From NCBI GenBank assembly GCA_023375785.1, contig SZWC01002434.1, positions 126,765 through 190,764 on the forward strand: DNA of 64,000 bases, read 5' to 3'. Both the position numbers and the translations under genes were made by a program. The notes beneath the pieces are model-generated. The model did no database searches. It was given only the letters and a program-made list of their open reading frames with translations, and was not told where the DNA came from. This DNA is from Penium margaritaceum. Lineage: Eukaryota; Streptophyta; Zygnematophyceae; Desmidiales; Peniaceae. Shown here one piece after another: positions 1 to 9,102 of the stretch (positions are counted from its first letter, which is position 1; each line of letters starts with the position of its first letter).

Positions 1-1755
1 GCGGATACCAAACGGGCCCCTGCTCTGTGGAAACGTCTTGGAGGCAAATGCCGGGTCGAACTTGATCTTGAACACAGCATTGCCAAATTCTAGGCCCGGG
101 GCGGCCCGCAGCTTCTGCACAATCACGTTGGCATCTGGCAGCGTGCCTATGAACAGCCCCCCGGGGGCCAGGAGCTGCGACACGTTGTTGAGGGCCTGAC
201 GTGCACGGGCCTCATTTTCAAACGAATAGTGGAGGGCAAACTGGCACGAGCAGAGGTCGAAGGGTGCGTATTCAGCCAACTCCGTGTCAAGCGCTACTGC
301 AAAGCAGTCGCAGCAGGCCAGCACGGCAGGAAAGCCCAGTACACGGCCAGACCCGCCTCCTCCACCCCTCCCCGCGCCTCCGCCGCCCGCATCGTCTCCT
401 CCCGTGTTGCCTGCGATAGAGTCCCCGTTGTACCGCGCTGCTGCGTCGTATATTGACCCGCTGGCGACGTCGACGCCCACGTAGAACCCGATCTTGGCCT
501 TCTCCCACTTTATGAGGTCGCCGCCCTTCCCGCAGGCAAGGTCAAGCACGCGGTCGCACGGCCGGGCGTGCATCCGGATGAGCACCGACTTGATCCAGTT
601 GTTGAGCTTCTTGAGGTGTATGATCGGGCTCGCCTCGCGCACATCGCGCCGCTTGTTGTCACGTTGGCTGTAGTGCCGTGCGACGTCGTCCACCAGCAGC
701 GCCGTGCCGCCGGCGCCGGCTGCGCCACCACCATCGGCAGCTGCAACATCCTTGCCACCACCACCGCCGCCGATGCCCGATCCAGCCAGCCTACCACTCC
801 CGCCCACTCCTGGTCCGACAGCGGAGGATCCAGAAGCTCCTCCTCTGGTCCCCGCAGCTGCATACGACTGCCGCAATTTGGGGAGCTTCCTGCCGCTGCT
901 GCTGACGGCGCCTCCTAGCCTCGCACCTGATCCAGCAGCGCGCGAAGAAGCAGTCCCTCCAACTGCTGTGCTGTCGGCGCCATCGCCATCCGCCCCTTGA
1001 TCATCCTCCTGCACTTCGTTGTAGTCGCTCGAATCGCTCCCAGTGTGACCTCCACCGTCTCCACCATCTTCTCCGTCTGCTGCTGTGTCCCCCCCATCGC
1101 CTCCTGCCTGCATCTGCCCGTCCCCCTCACCCCCACCATACCCATCGTCTCCCCCATGCCCCTCACCAGCACCATCATCCTCGTCCTCATCCTCGTCACT
1201 GACGCTGCCAAACGTATCCAGCTGCACCAAGGGAACCTGGTGCCCTTCTGCTTGAGACTCTTGAGGCTGCTGCCGCTGGCCCCGCTGCTGGTGGTGTTGG
1301 TGCTGGCCCTGCAGGGCACTTCCCACGCCCCCATGCTCCCCAGCGGCGCTGTCTGCGGAGGAAAAGGAGTCGTCATCTGACGAGGAGGAAGCGGAGCCAC
1401 CCCCGGATGAGGAAGAATGCGAGGCTTGATGCTGGTCCATGTCGCCGTTCTCGCTGCCGAGCACCTCCTCTTGGTCGCCATCGCCACCTCCCTCTGCACC
1501 CACATAACCTTCTCCATCTTCTTCACCCTCTCCTCCTACCGCTTCTCCTCCCTCCCCTCCCGCTTCTTCGCCGTAGGCCTCCGCATCAGGGTAGGCGTTG
1601 AGGTCGCCGTAGACGGCGTTGCTCTGGTCCGCGTCCACGTCAGCGCCAGCTCCGTCGTCCGACGTGGCGGGGGCATCGCCCAGGTCATCGGCGAACTCCT
1701 CCTCATCTTCATCTTCCTGCGTGCCAAATGTCTGGTTCAGGTCTAGCCCTAACAT
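1..1755 (-). CDS. RNMT: mRNA cap guanine-N7 methyltransferase (C-terminus beyond window)
   Basis: Transfers methyl from S-adenosylmethionine to N7 of the 5' guanosine cap of nuclear mRNA. 585 codons are visible without a break and without an evident intron. Residues 1-350 are a low-complexity Gly/Asp/Glu/Ser/Gln-rich acidic tail. The catalytic domain begins near residue 353 (LLVDDVARHYSQR). SAM-binding motif I VLDLACGKGGDL is at 403-414, the family signature CSCQFALHYSFE at 502-513, then GGLFIGTLPDANVI and FGNAVFKIKF (from 557). The frame leaves the window at PFGIR, so roughly 100-150 C-terminal residues should follow. A Gly-rich insert (449-470) separates motif I from the signature. ATG at 1755 is the first Met after an in-frame stop at 1813-1815. 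The gene is clearly more GC-rich than the repeats beside it. Family assignment is firm; whether the long acidic N-terminus is all translated is less certain. Confidence 0.93.
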   Translation of the reverse strand, partial: MLGLDLNQTFGTQEDEDEEEFADDLGDAPATSDDGAGADVDADQSNAVYGDLNAYPDAEAYGEEAGGEGGEAVGGEGEEDGEGYVGAEGGGDGDQEEVLGSENGDMDQHQASHSSSSGGGSASSSSDDDSFSSADSAAGEHGGVGSALQGQHQHHQQRGQRQQPQESQAEGHQVPLVQLDTFGSVSDEDEDEDDGAGEGHGGDDGYGGGEGDGQMQAGGDGGDTAADGEDGGDGGGHTGSDSSDYNEVQEDDQGADGDGADSTAVGGTASSRAAGSGARLGGAVSSSGRKLPKLRQSYAAAGTRGGASGSSAVGPGVGGSGRLAGSGIGGGGGGKDVAAADGGGAAGAGGTALLVDDVARHYSQRDNKRRDVREASPIIHLKKLNNWIKSVLIRMHARPCDRVLDLACGKGGDLIKWEKAKIGFYVGVDVASGSIYDAAARYNGDSIAGNTGGDDAGGGGAGRGGGGGSGRVLGFPAVLACCDCFAVALDTELAEYAPFDLCSCQFALHYSFENEARARQALNNVSQLLAPGGLFIGTLPDANVIVQKLRAAPGLEFGNAVFKIKFDPAFASKTFPQSRGPFGIR

Positions 1756-2285
1756 CTTTGCCACATGACTTCGCACGTTCGCCGAAACCGCCACGCAAAG
1801 GGCATCGCATGCTCACCGCCGGACATCACCATGGGCTGCAATACCAGCGCCGAAACTAGCCTCCTCTAAACCTCTGAAGCTCAAGCAGCTCCTGTCGCGT
1901 CTGCCGATGACCGGTTGAGCGATTAGTCTGCGAATCACCCCCAGTCTGGTCGGACATGTTCAGGATAACCTGAGATTTTTACCTGCGATGAATATGCCGA
2001 TTCCCCCCTGTTTTGTCAATTGTGAACCTCATATACCCCCTGTCGGAACAAATATACTATTCGCCCCTCCATTAAAACGAAAAATATCATGTACCCATCC
2101 GTCGGAACAATAATCCCCGTTCGCCCTGTCCGGCAACAATAAGCCCTATCCGCCACCCCGTTTCCACTACGCTCAAACAGCGACGCATGTCGCTGCTTCA
2201 GCATGGCAAAGTCAGGCATGCCGTGCTAGAGTGCGACCCTTCATCGCGGACGTCGCGATGGTGGGCCGCGATAGCATCGAGAGGT
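1756..2285. other. Upstream region of the cap methyltransferase gene
   Basis: No gene is supported here. It should hold the 5' UTR and promoter of the minus-strand methyltransferase, but I see no convincing TATA box. GC content falls from the coding region towards 2000, then C-rich and G-rich sequence leads into the poly-G tracts. Confidence 0.4.
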
Positions 2286-2311
2286 GGGGGGGGGGGGGGG
2301 GGGGGGGGGGG
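2286..2311. repeat. Poly-G tract, 26 nt
   Basis: Uninterrupted run of G, about 175 bases before a much longer run. The flank CGATGGTGGGCCGCGAT on its left resembles the flank of the second tract (GAGGGCCGCGATGG), suggesting the two tracts sit in related short modules. Confidence 0.95.
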
Positions 2312-2486
2312 AGAGGAGGGGGAGATTGCCGACCGACGTCTGTCGGTCAGCACTTCGTCAATCGCAGCACCCCCACTCCCCCCCCTCTGCATATCGCAGC
2401 CCACCTGCCAACCCACCCGCTCGCCAATCGAGGCCCTCGCGATTGAGGGCCGCGATGGAACGGGCGGTTGGTGGGCTGTCGAGGGG

Positions 2487-2588
<102 letters not shown>

Positions 2589-2624
2589 TCGCAGGGGATT
2601 TCGGCCGACGAGCGTTTGTAGGAA

Positions 2625-3856
2625 GGATAAATTGACCATATAATCCGAGTTTTTGCTATTTCCTAGTGGGAGGTGTCGGATCTAGGCAGATAACAAAGTT
2701 TTGGACCTACCTGAATCCTAGCCTATCGGACGCTCAACCTTGATAGCGGTGGTGACAGAAGTAAGCCGACCTGAACGGCTGAATCATTGTCTTTCCGCCC
2801 AGGTAATTCTGGCCGTCATTTATTCGAAAAACGTTTGCCCTGCATGTTTGTGATATACTGACGCGCTAGCCTTCACACATTCACCACGGTTTGAATTCAG
2901 GTCATGTTCTCTTCTTCGCAATTAGTTGGGTTCAGCGGGAATGAGTCTGACTCAAACTTCTACAATAATATTATATTTTACCATACAGTCTGCCCTTAAA
3001 GATGTTGTCGTTTAGCCGGCATACCATGTAGGTCTCTCACCTCAGGTCGGAGTTTGGCGCTTACGAGATTTGCCCGCGGAGTTTGCCATGCGCTATTGCT
3101 GGCCGTCACACGTTTTTAAAAATATTTTTTGGAACAGTCGCTCGCCTTTTACACCTGTCCTCATCGTCGCAAATTGTCGTGGCGACTGGCCAGGTCATCG
3201 CCTCCAACAAGTTTTCCCTTATAGGAATCCCCGCTCCATCAATGGGGAGTCAAAAATCCCTTGGACAAACTTGTCCGAGGCGATGACCTGACCAGTCGCC
3301 ACGACAATTTGCGACGATGAGGACAGGTGTAAAAGGCGAGCGACTGTTCCGAAAAATATGTTAAGAAACATGTGACGGCCAGCAATAGCGCATGGCAAAA
3401 TCCGCCGGCAAATCTCGTAAGTGCCAAACTCCGACCTGACGTGAGAGACCTACCTGGTACGCCGGCTAAACGGCGAGTTTTTTAAGGGCAGTGTGTATGA
3501 TAAAATATAGAATTATTGTAGATGTTTGATTCAGACTCATTCCTGCTGAACCCAACTAATTACGAAGAACAGAACAGGACCTTCGTTCAAACCTTCGTGA
3601 ATGTGTGAAGGCTAGCGTGTCAGTATATCACAAACGAGCAGGGCAAACTGTTTTCGAATAAATGACGGCCAGTATTGCCTGGGCAGAAAGACAATGATTC
3701 AGCCGTGCAGGCTGACTTACTTTTGCAACCACCGCTATCAAGGTTGAGCATCCGATAGCCTAGGATTCAGGTAGGTCCAAAATTTCGTAATCTGCCTAGA
3801 TCCGACACCTCCCAGTAGGACAGAGCAAAAACTAGGATTAGTTGGTCAATTTATCC
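2625..3856. mobile_element. Fold-back element: 1.23 kb near-perfect inverted repeat
   Basis: Left arm 2625-3214 and right arm about 3265-3856 are reverse complements at roughly 90 percent by eye, around a loop of about 50 bases (3215-3264). The outermost bases are GGATAAATTGACC at 2625-2637 and its complement at 3844-3856. Matching islands recur through the whole arm, for example GACCTACCTGAATCCTA near 2705 pairs with its complement near 3770. No protein of substance is encoded. No clear target duplication is seen. It fits a fold-back/MITE-type DNA element, or a hairpin locus giving double-stranded RNA. Confidence 0.88.
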
Positions 3857-3924
3857 AAATCCCTTTTTGTTATATTTTACAAAATTTTCAACTTTATACC
3901 CTAGTTTGACATACAAACTATAAA

Positions 3925-4180
3925 CAAACACACCCCATAATTACACCTAGGGTTTTAGGGTTTTTTTTTCCACGGCCACCTGATGGGCCCCGCGATAGCG
4001 AGGCCCATCAGGTTCCCTTTCAATGCATGGGGAGTCTTGGACCGCCCATGCAAACTCCGTGCAAACCACTTACAAAAAATGAAAAACCCTTCTATTAAGG
4101 AGTCGGTGATGATCAGGTAAAAAAAGGTGACCTCAGCATGTCGACGCCGCATCCATGCGACGTCGACATGCTATCTTTTG
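3925..4180 (+). repeat. Hairpin repeat with GGGTTTTAGGGTTT head (family X, copy 1)
   Basis: Begins around ACACCCCATAATTACACC and TAGGGTTTTAGGGTTTT, then a palindrome around GGGCCCCGCGATAGCG (3983-4015), GGTTCCCTTTCAATGCATGG, and finally a hairpin at 4136-4171 (GCATGTCGACG ... CGTCGACATGC). The same order of blocks recurs at 44225-44500, and in reverse at about 5445-5600, so this is a dispersed repeat. The AGGGTTT units resemble plant telomere sequence but do not form an array. Confidence 0.75.
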
Positions 4181-5440
4181 GCAAACGAGAGGGGTGTATC
4201 GTTGATTGTCTACGCCTGCAAACTCGCGTCCGTGTCGAAGTGGTGGTTGAGGCTTATCGTTCCTACGCAGGGGTGGATGGGGCTTATCGTTTCGATAGGC
4301 CCCATCCACCTAATGGGGATGGTGCTTCTTGTACCTCCGAATACGCGCTTCGTTATCGGTCACGTATGCGGATTACAACAAACTTAAGAAGAACGGTTCA
4401 ACACTATCCATTAGCACTTGAACTTACTATTAGTTGAACTATTTTTTCCAAACGGCTATTACAAGCGGGAAACCGATGATAAGTAATAGTTGAACTATTT
4501 AGTCCATGTTTGCACCCGCGCGTGGCTGACTAATTAGTTAACCGCTAAATTTTATAATTCAAACTCATAACTAATTTAGTTGGTTTCGGAACTCCACATA
4601 AGTTCCATGCTCTAAGGATGGCCACAAGGGAGGATGAAAAATTCTCCCTCCATGCATGTAAGGCTTAGGACAAGTGACAGACAAAATAACAAAAAGAGGT
4701 AGAAGGCAAGGGAGAAGTTGTGATAGGTCATGTGGGTATTAAGGAGTGGAAGAAAAGAGTAGATGATGTAGCTGAGTTCGGATGCAAGGAAGGAATGACC
4801 CGTGTAGAGCTTGAAGGGAGTCCATACGACTCTTAATCTGACTCTAACGGTGACCTTGACATCGACGATGGCTCTGAGGAAGGAATTCGTGACTTAGAAG
4901 GAGATGGCCAGAAATGCCACTTATGGTGAGGATGCAATGGGATAAAGCAGTGCACCGTGGAGATCTAGTGTTGAACAAGGTACATCTTCCCCAGGCTGTC
5001 GAAGCAAGGAGTAAAAAGGTGTAGTGACACGATGGGACAAGTGACGTTGACAGACGTCGTCAAAGAAGAGGGCACCGCGTGAATCAATTATTTGACACAT
5101 ATCTAGATCAAAGAACTGTTGAGCCTTGGAAAGGGATGAGACACCAAGGAACCAACACTAAGAGGCATGAGAAGAGAGCTTGAAATTGCATTGGTCCTCA
5201 GAGAGCTAGACGACTTCAATTCATCCCCAAACATCCGCGAGATGAAAGCTGGGTGAATGACCAAACTAGCGCTCGGAGGTTGTGACATGGCAGGGGAGTG
5301 GCCTGTGTGGGACACCATTCTAGACCCACATCATGTAGAAAATAACCTCGAACAAGAAGAGTGAGACTAGACACAAAGAGAAAAATGAAAATGCCATCAG
5401 CAACGTTTCAATTCCATCATTATGATGCGTGACATGCGAC
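4181..5440. other. Decayed interior, no supportable gene
   Basis: Lies between inversely oriented copies of family X (3925-4180 and 5445-5600), so it could be the interior of a composite element. A hairpin is at 4272-4310. AT-rich dyads of the type TAGTTGAACTATT lie at 4430-4500. Purine-rich, vaguely coding-like sequence at 4610-5100 has frequent stops and I recognise no domain. Confidence 0.4.
4272..4310. repeat. 18-bp stem hairpin
   Basis: Stem GGTGGATGGGGCTTATCG (4272-4289) pairs with 4293-4310 with a single G-T wobble and a 3-base loop. Confidence 0.85.
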
Positions 5441-5444
5441 ATCA

Positions 5445-5600
5445 TCCTAAAAACCCTCCATTAGGGAGTTTGTGATAGAAGTGGAGGGTTTTGTGCGATT
5501 TTGTAGGGGAGTTGAAGAGTCCCCATGTGTCAAAAGGGAACCTATTAGGCCACGTCACAATGGGGCTCAGTAGGAGCTTGCGTAAAACTCAAATCCTGAA
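5445..5600 (-). repeat. Family X hairpin repeat, degenerate inverse copy
   Basis: Read on the minus strand it shows the same block order as 3960-4130: TGAGCCCCATTG..., AGGTTCCCTTTTGACACATG, then a CACAAACTCCCTAATGGAGGG segment matching the block before the terminal hairpin of copy 1. Inverse to copy 1, 1.3 kb away. Confidence 0.6.
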
Positions 5601-6270
5601 ACCTCAAATGTAATTCATGTACGGGTTGATTAGGGTTTGCATGGTAAATCAAAGGTTTCACATATTAAAAAAACTAAAAAGAAGAGAAGGATATTTTTAC
5701 TTGATCGCGAGGGAGCGACGACCCCTTGTTCATTTTTTACCCATGAATCCTTTCGTAGAGTGTATGGTTTCATGTTTGGCACGGGAACAACCCGGCCAAA
5801 CATAGAAACCTAAATTGTATTAGGGGGTTTGTGTGTAAAAAAAAAGAGAAAGTAGGTCATCACTCCTTCACAATTATCGTGTGCTAGAGATATCCTCATG
5901 TACATTTGTTTCTCTTATGGCGACCATGATTTTGGGTTGGTGTTATCAGTTTTTTTGTCGATGCTAGACGGATCCGAGTCACACTTTTTGTTTTGTGAAT
6001 ATTCAAGCTATTTGGCCTTACGGAAAACTAGTCAATTTACGATAATGTTTTCCAACCATAGATGCGAATACCTTTTAATTGAACAACAGGTTTACAACAA
6101 ATTTAAATTCAACACTTAAACTGTGGAAATTAGTGGTGATTATGTTAAAATAGTCACGGAACAGTTATTGAGTAATTGTGGTGGCTTACCATAAAAGAAT
6201 TTTAGGGGGTTTTCTTGACATGTTATAGGCGAGTAATCACTTAATAATCACTACTCAACATGAATGTAAT
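5601..6270. other. AT-rich spacer, nothing recognised
   Basis: No domain-bearing frame, RNA gene or clear repeat seen. Short open frames (5617-5805, 5898-6119) are of chance length and composition. Confidence 0.5.
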
Positions 6271-6354
6271 GGTATGGTTTTGCTCATGACGAGGAGCGCT
6301 CGATCAGTATTTAGCATTGACTCATCCCGTTGCAACTCGCTTATCCACCTAGCT

Positions 6355-6850
6355 GGCTTAGTTGAACAATACCTGGAATATGGCAGGGAACGCCGGTGCA
6401 AAGTTTTTGGACAGAGCAACGTGGCGGAGAGCACCGGGAAGCAGGACCGCGGAATTGTACAATCGCGGAGCTACGGGACAGGGAATGCCTATGCAAAGCT
6501 GCTGTACTACCGAGCGGAGTGTGGCAAAGAATGTCCTACAACAGGGTTGCGAAGCGGTAGTCACAGAGCTGTGGGATAGAGAATGCCGGTGCAAAGTTGT
6601 GCTACGGAGCAGTGCTGCGTGGCGGAGAACGACGGACACCTCGGCTATGGAGATGTGCAGTCATAGAGCTATGGGGTAGAGAATGCCGGGCTGCAACTGT
6701 ACTACGAAGCTGAGCTACGTGGCGGAGAATACCGGGTAGCAGGTGCATGTAGCTGTGTAGGTACGGAGCCGCCGGGCAGAGAGTGTCGGACAAGAGGGCT
6801 GCGGAGTGGTAGTCGCGGAGCTGCGGGGCAAAGGATGCTGGCACAAAGTG
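6355..6850. repeat. Degenerate tandem repeat, about 90-100 bp unit, five to six copies
   Basis: Key phrase GAGCTATGGGGTAGAGAATG recurs with variation near 6472, 6565, 6667 and 6820, each followed by CCGGTGCAAAG and TACGTGGCGGAGAATACCGGG-type phrases. No protein is recognisable. The block lies directly inside a minus-strand primer-site-like motif (6915-6933), so it may be the non-coding body of a defective LTR element. Confidence 0.7.
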
Positions 6851-6914
6851 TCGACTACACCATTCCATGTAAAGCCCGAATCGAAGAGGAGGAGGGTGTT
6901 GTCCCTCCTGCTCT

Positions 6915-7595
6915 GATACTAGAAGGTAGTGTCAACTGTCGAATTAGGTTGTCTAGCAAGGATGGTGATGCCATGGATCCATGGCTATGTAGAGAGCAGA
7001 GGGCAAGAAACCCTGATCTCGAGAATTCTAGAGTCAACAACCAACAAAATGGGAGTAAGGAGCTATTGAGGTGATAGCAACCGGTCAATCGAGCCACCTA
7101 CGCAAGTGGCTCGACGTGGGGCCCGGCCGCCACCCTGGGACTTATTGTCTGAAACGAGGGGTACATGGGCTTTCCGCCCTTAAACTTGTCCTTCTTTAGA
7201 TTACACAACATTTTCCTATTACGCCAAGCCAAACGTGGATGGTTTACAGGGATGAGGTGTGGAACAGAATAAGATTCAAGAATTGGGATGATTGGACAAG
7301 TTCTATTTAGTAGTAGTGTACTTCGATGATGAGTGTTGGATATGTCAGATATATACCAGTACGCCAGGTGGAATGTTGAATGTGGAATGCCAAACAGATT
7401 GTAGATGGTGAACAGGTAGAAGTTGCGAGGTCGAAAATGGTTGAGAATTTGGGACAATGTTGAGCAATTCATAATTAGCAGTAAGTGTACTTTGATGACA
7501 AGTGCCAAAATGACCGAACACACATGTACAACTGTTGAGCTACAGATGAGACGTAGTTGAGGTCGTCGAGTCGATGGTTGGGTGATCTTCTCCAA
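6915..7595 (-). repeat. LTR remnants with primer-binding-site-like motif (minus strand)
   Basis: On the minus strand AGTATCAGAGCAGG (near 6933-6918) resembles the initiator-Met-tRNA primer site that follows a 5' LTR. The adjoining 6937-7380 matches the LTR at 24713-25686 (shared phrases ACGTGGATGGTTTACAGGG and TGGGGCCCGGCCGCCACCC). 7385-7590 instead matches the LTR at 8383-8933. So two related LTR types abut here. Old and broken. Confidence 0.6.
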
Positions 7596-7689
7596 GGGTA
7601 GGACTCCTGCGGTCAGCGATATGAGACGGACGACGTTGGCCGTTGATGATGTCCCATCGGTCTCCTGCTACCGTTGGATGGCCCTTAGA

Positions 7690-8260
7690 TCAAACCACCA
7701 ACTTAGTGCCGTGCGACGCAAAAGTGCAGTTGTGAGGTCAATGTTTTTCTATCCTCGTTGACCCCAGCAGCAATGAAATACACCTCCACACTCGTCAGCC
7801 ACATCCGAACCGTAGGTCCCTTCAAATGTACTGAATCGAACGGTTCGTGAGGGGTTGGGCAAATCTTAGGTGCGCTTGAGAGTTGGGTATTTCTCTCGAC
7901 GAGCAGAACCTCTTGTGCACTTGTGTTGCAAAGGGCCTCCATCACGACGTTGAGTTGTTGGAGGAGATGGCTGTTGATTCCCTCGAGCACGGAGATACGA
8001 TTCTCTAATTCCTCGTTGATCCGCGCCTATCGTCTGGTGCCACGAGTCGTTCCTACTGTCGTCGTCGATGCTGTCAGTAGGGACGGCTGGTTTACCACCG
8101 TTGGATCCGCGACCGGGTTGGTCGTTGGAGCCGTAGGGGTTGCTCCTGCTGCTTCATAGCCTGCCACGCCAGCTTTTGCTACCGCTTCAGGGTGCGTGTG
8201 CATAGGCACGTTCTGCTCCTCCATCGTCAAAGTCGTCGCCGAAGACCTGTTGCTGGTCAT
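7690..8260 (-). pseudogene. Ty3/gypsy gag remnant (element A)
   Basis: Fossil N-terminal gag region read on the minus strand. It includes a Thr/Pro-rich head (NPVADPTV), a Leu-rich stretch (LLQQLNVVMEAL) and the segment GPTVRMWLTSVEVYFIAAGV, typical of the start of the gypsy-type gag core. The same three segments occur in the same order at 23988-24482. Directly inside the LTR and primer site of element A. Pol is absent, so the element is truncated, with several further lesions. Confidence 0.7.
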
Positions 8261-8364
8261 CGTAGTCGCGAAGTCTGCAAAGTCTTGTCATGCAAATTGA
8301 GCTGACAGCTTGTACGAGGTAGTCCTCTTTAGGGGTAAAGTAGTCAGATGCCTCTCCAGGACCA

Positions 8365-8380
8365 CTACGCTTTGATACCA
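8365..8380 (-). other. tRNA primer-binding site of element A
   Basis: TGGTATCAAAGCGTAG on the minus strand, two bases inside the LTR end, as usual for initiator-Met-tRNA-primed plant-type LTR retroelements. Confidence 0.75.
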
Positions 8381-8382
8381 AG

Positions 8383-8933
8383 TGTTATGCCGAACAGAGC
8401 GTAGATGGTAAACATGTAGAAGTTGTGAGGTAGAACACGATTGATCGCTTGGGACAATTGAGCAATTTCTGATTAGCGGTAAGTGTACTTGGATGACAAG
8501 TGTCAAAATGATCGAACATATATAAACAAGTGTCGAGTTACGAATGAGGCATGGTCGGGATCGTTGGGTCAATTGTCGAGCGACGCATGTGGAGTCGCCT
8601 CATGAGTGGTCGGATTCGAGAAGCTATGCCAAGGAATTGGGGGGCTTTGAGGGTTGACGGTGAAGATGCGAGATGCATCTTTATAAATCGAGATATGTCT
8701 CGATGCGTCAAGAAGTCAACCGAAAGGTTGTGATACTTCTTTCGATGATTTTTTAAAGTGGTCGGAGTTGTCAGAAAGTGTGAAAAGGTTCACCGGAGGA
8801 TGAGGGCAGTTGGTTGAATGGTCCTCGACCGTTAGAGTGAATATCAGGGTCTCAACGCGTGGTGGGATGTTTGTGTAATGATAAAAATTCCCACTCGGAA
8901 GATTAGGGACTCGTGTACGTTTGGTACGTAACA
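8383..8933 (-). repeat. 5' LTR of element A (Ty3/gypsy), 551 bp
   Basis: On the minus strand it runs from TGTTACGTACC to GGCATAACA, with the short TGTTA/TAACA inverted ends expected of an LTR. It is followed by a 2-base spacer and the primer site. It matches 11639-12115 over most of its length. Broken element: LTR plus gag only. Confidence 0.85.
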
Positions 8934-9102
8934 GCCGGCCGGTCATCTGACTGGTTACCGGCCACCCAGCCGGCCGGCCGCCAGCCGGCCAAAGGCTAGC
9001 GCGTGGCTGGCCACCGGCCAGCCCTTGCATTAGCAAGGGGTGGTTGCAAACCACCCCCTCACTATTGTGAGGTGGGAGGGCCAAACTGGCCGTCCCGCTA
9101 CA
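8934..9102 (-). repeat. Fragment of a second LTR family (same as 53061 and 61318)
   Basis: On the minus strand it starts TGTAGCGGGACGGCCAG, followed by TTTGGCCCTCCC and GGGGTGGTTTGCAACCACCCC, then GGCCGGC-rich sequence. This is the first ~165 bp of the LTR of the chromovirus at 53061-62045. It abuts exactly the TAACA end of element A's LTR, and its other edge joins an LTR piece of element B. Confidence 0.75.

Noticed and set aside
915-1526. 203-codon open frame on the minus strand and several overlapping plus-strand frames at 201-1746
   Set aside because: They overlap the methyltransferase frame in GC-rich low-complexity DNA. Only the 1755-to-1 frame carries family motifs.
3940-3975. Interstitial telomere (AGGGTTT units)
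   Set aside because: Only two adjacent units, which recur as part of a dispersed repeat family.
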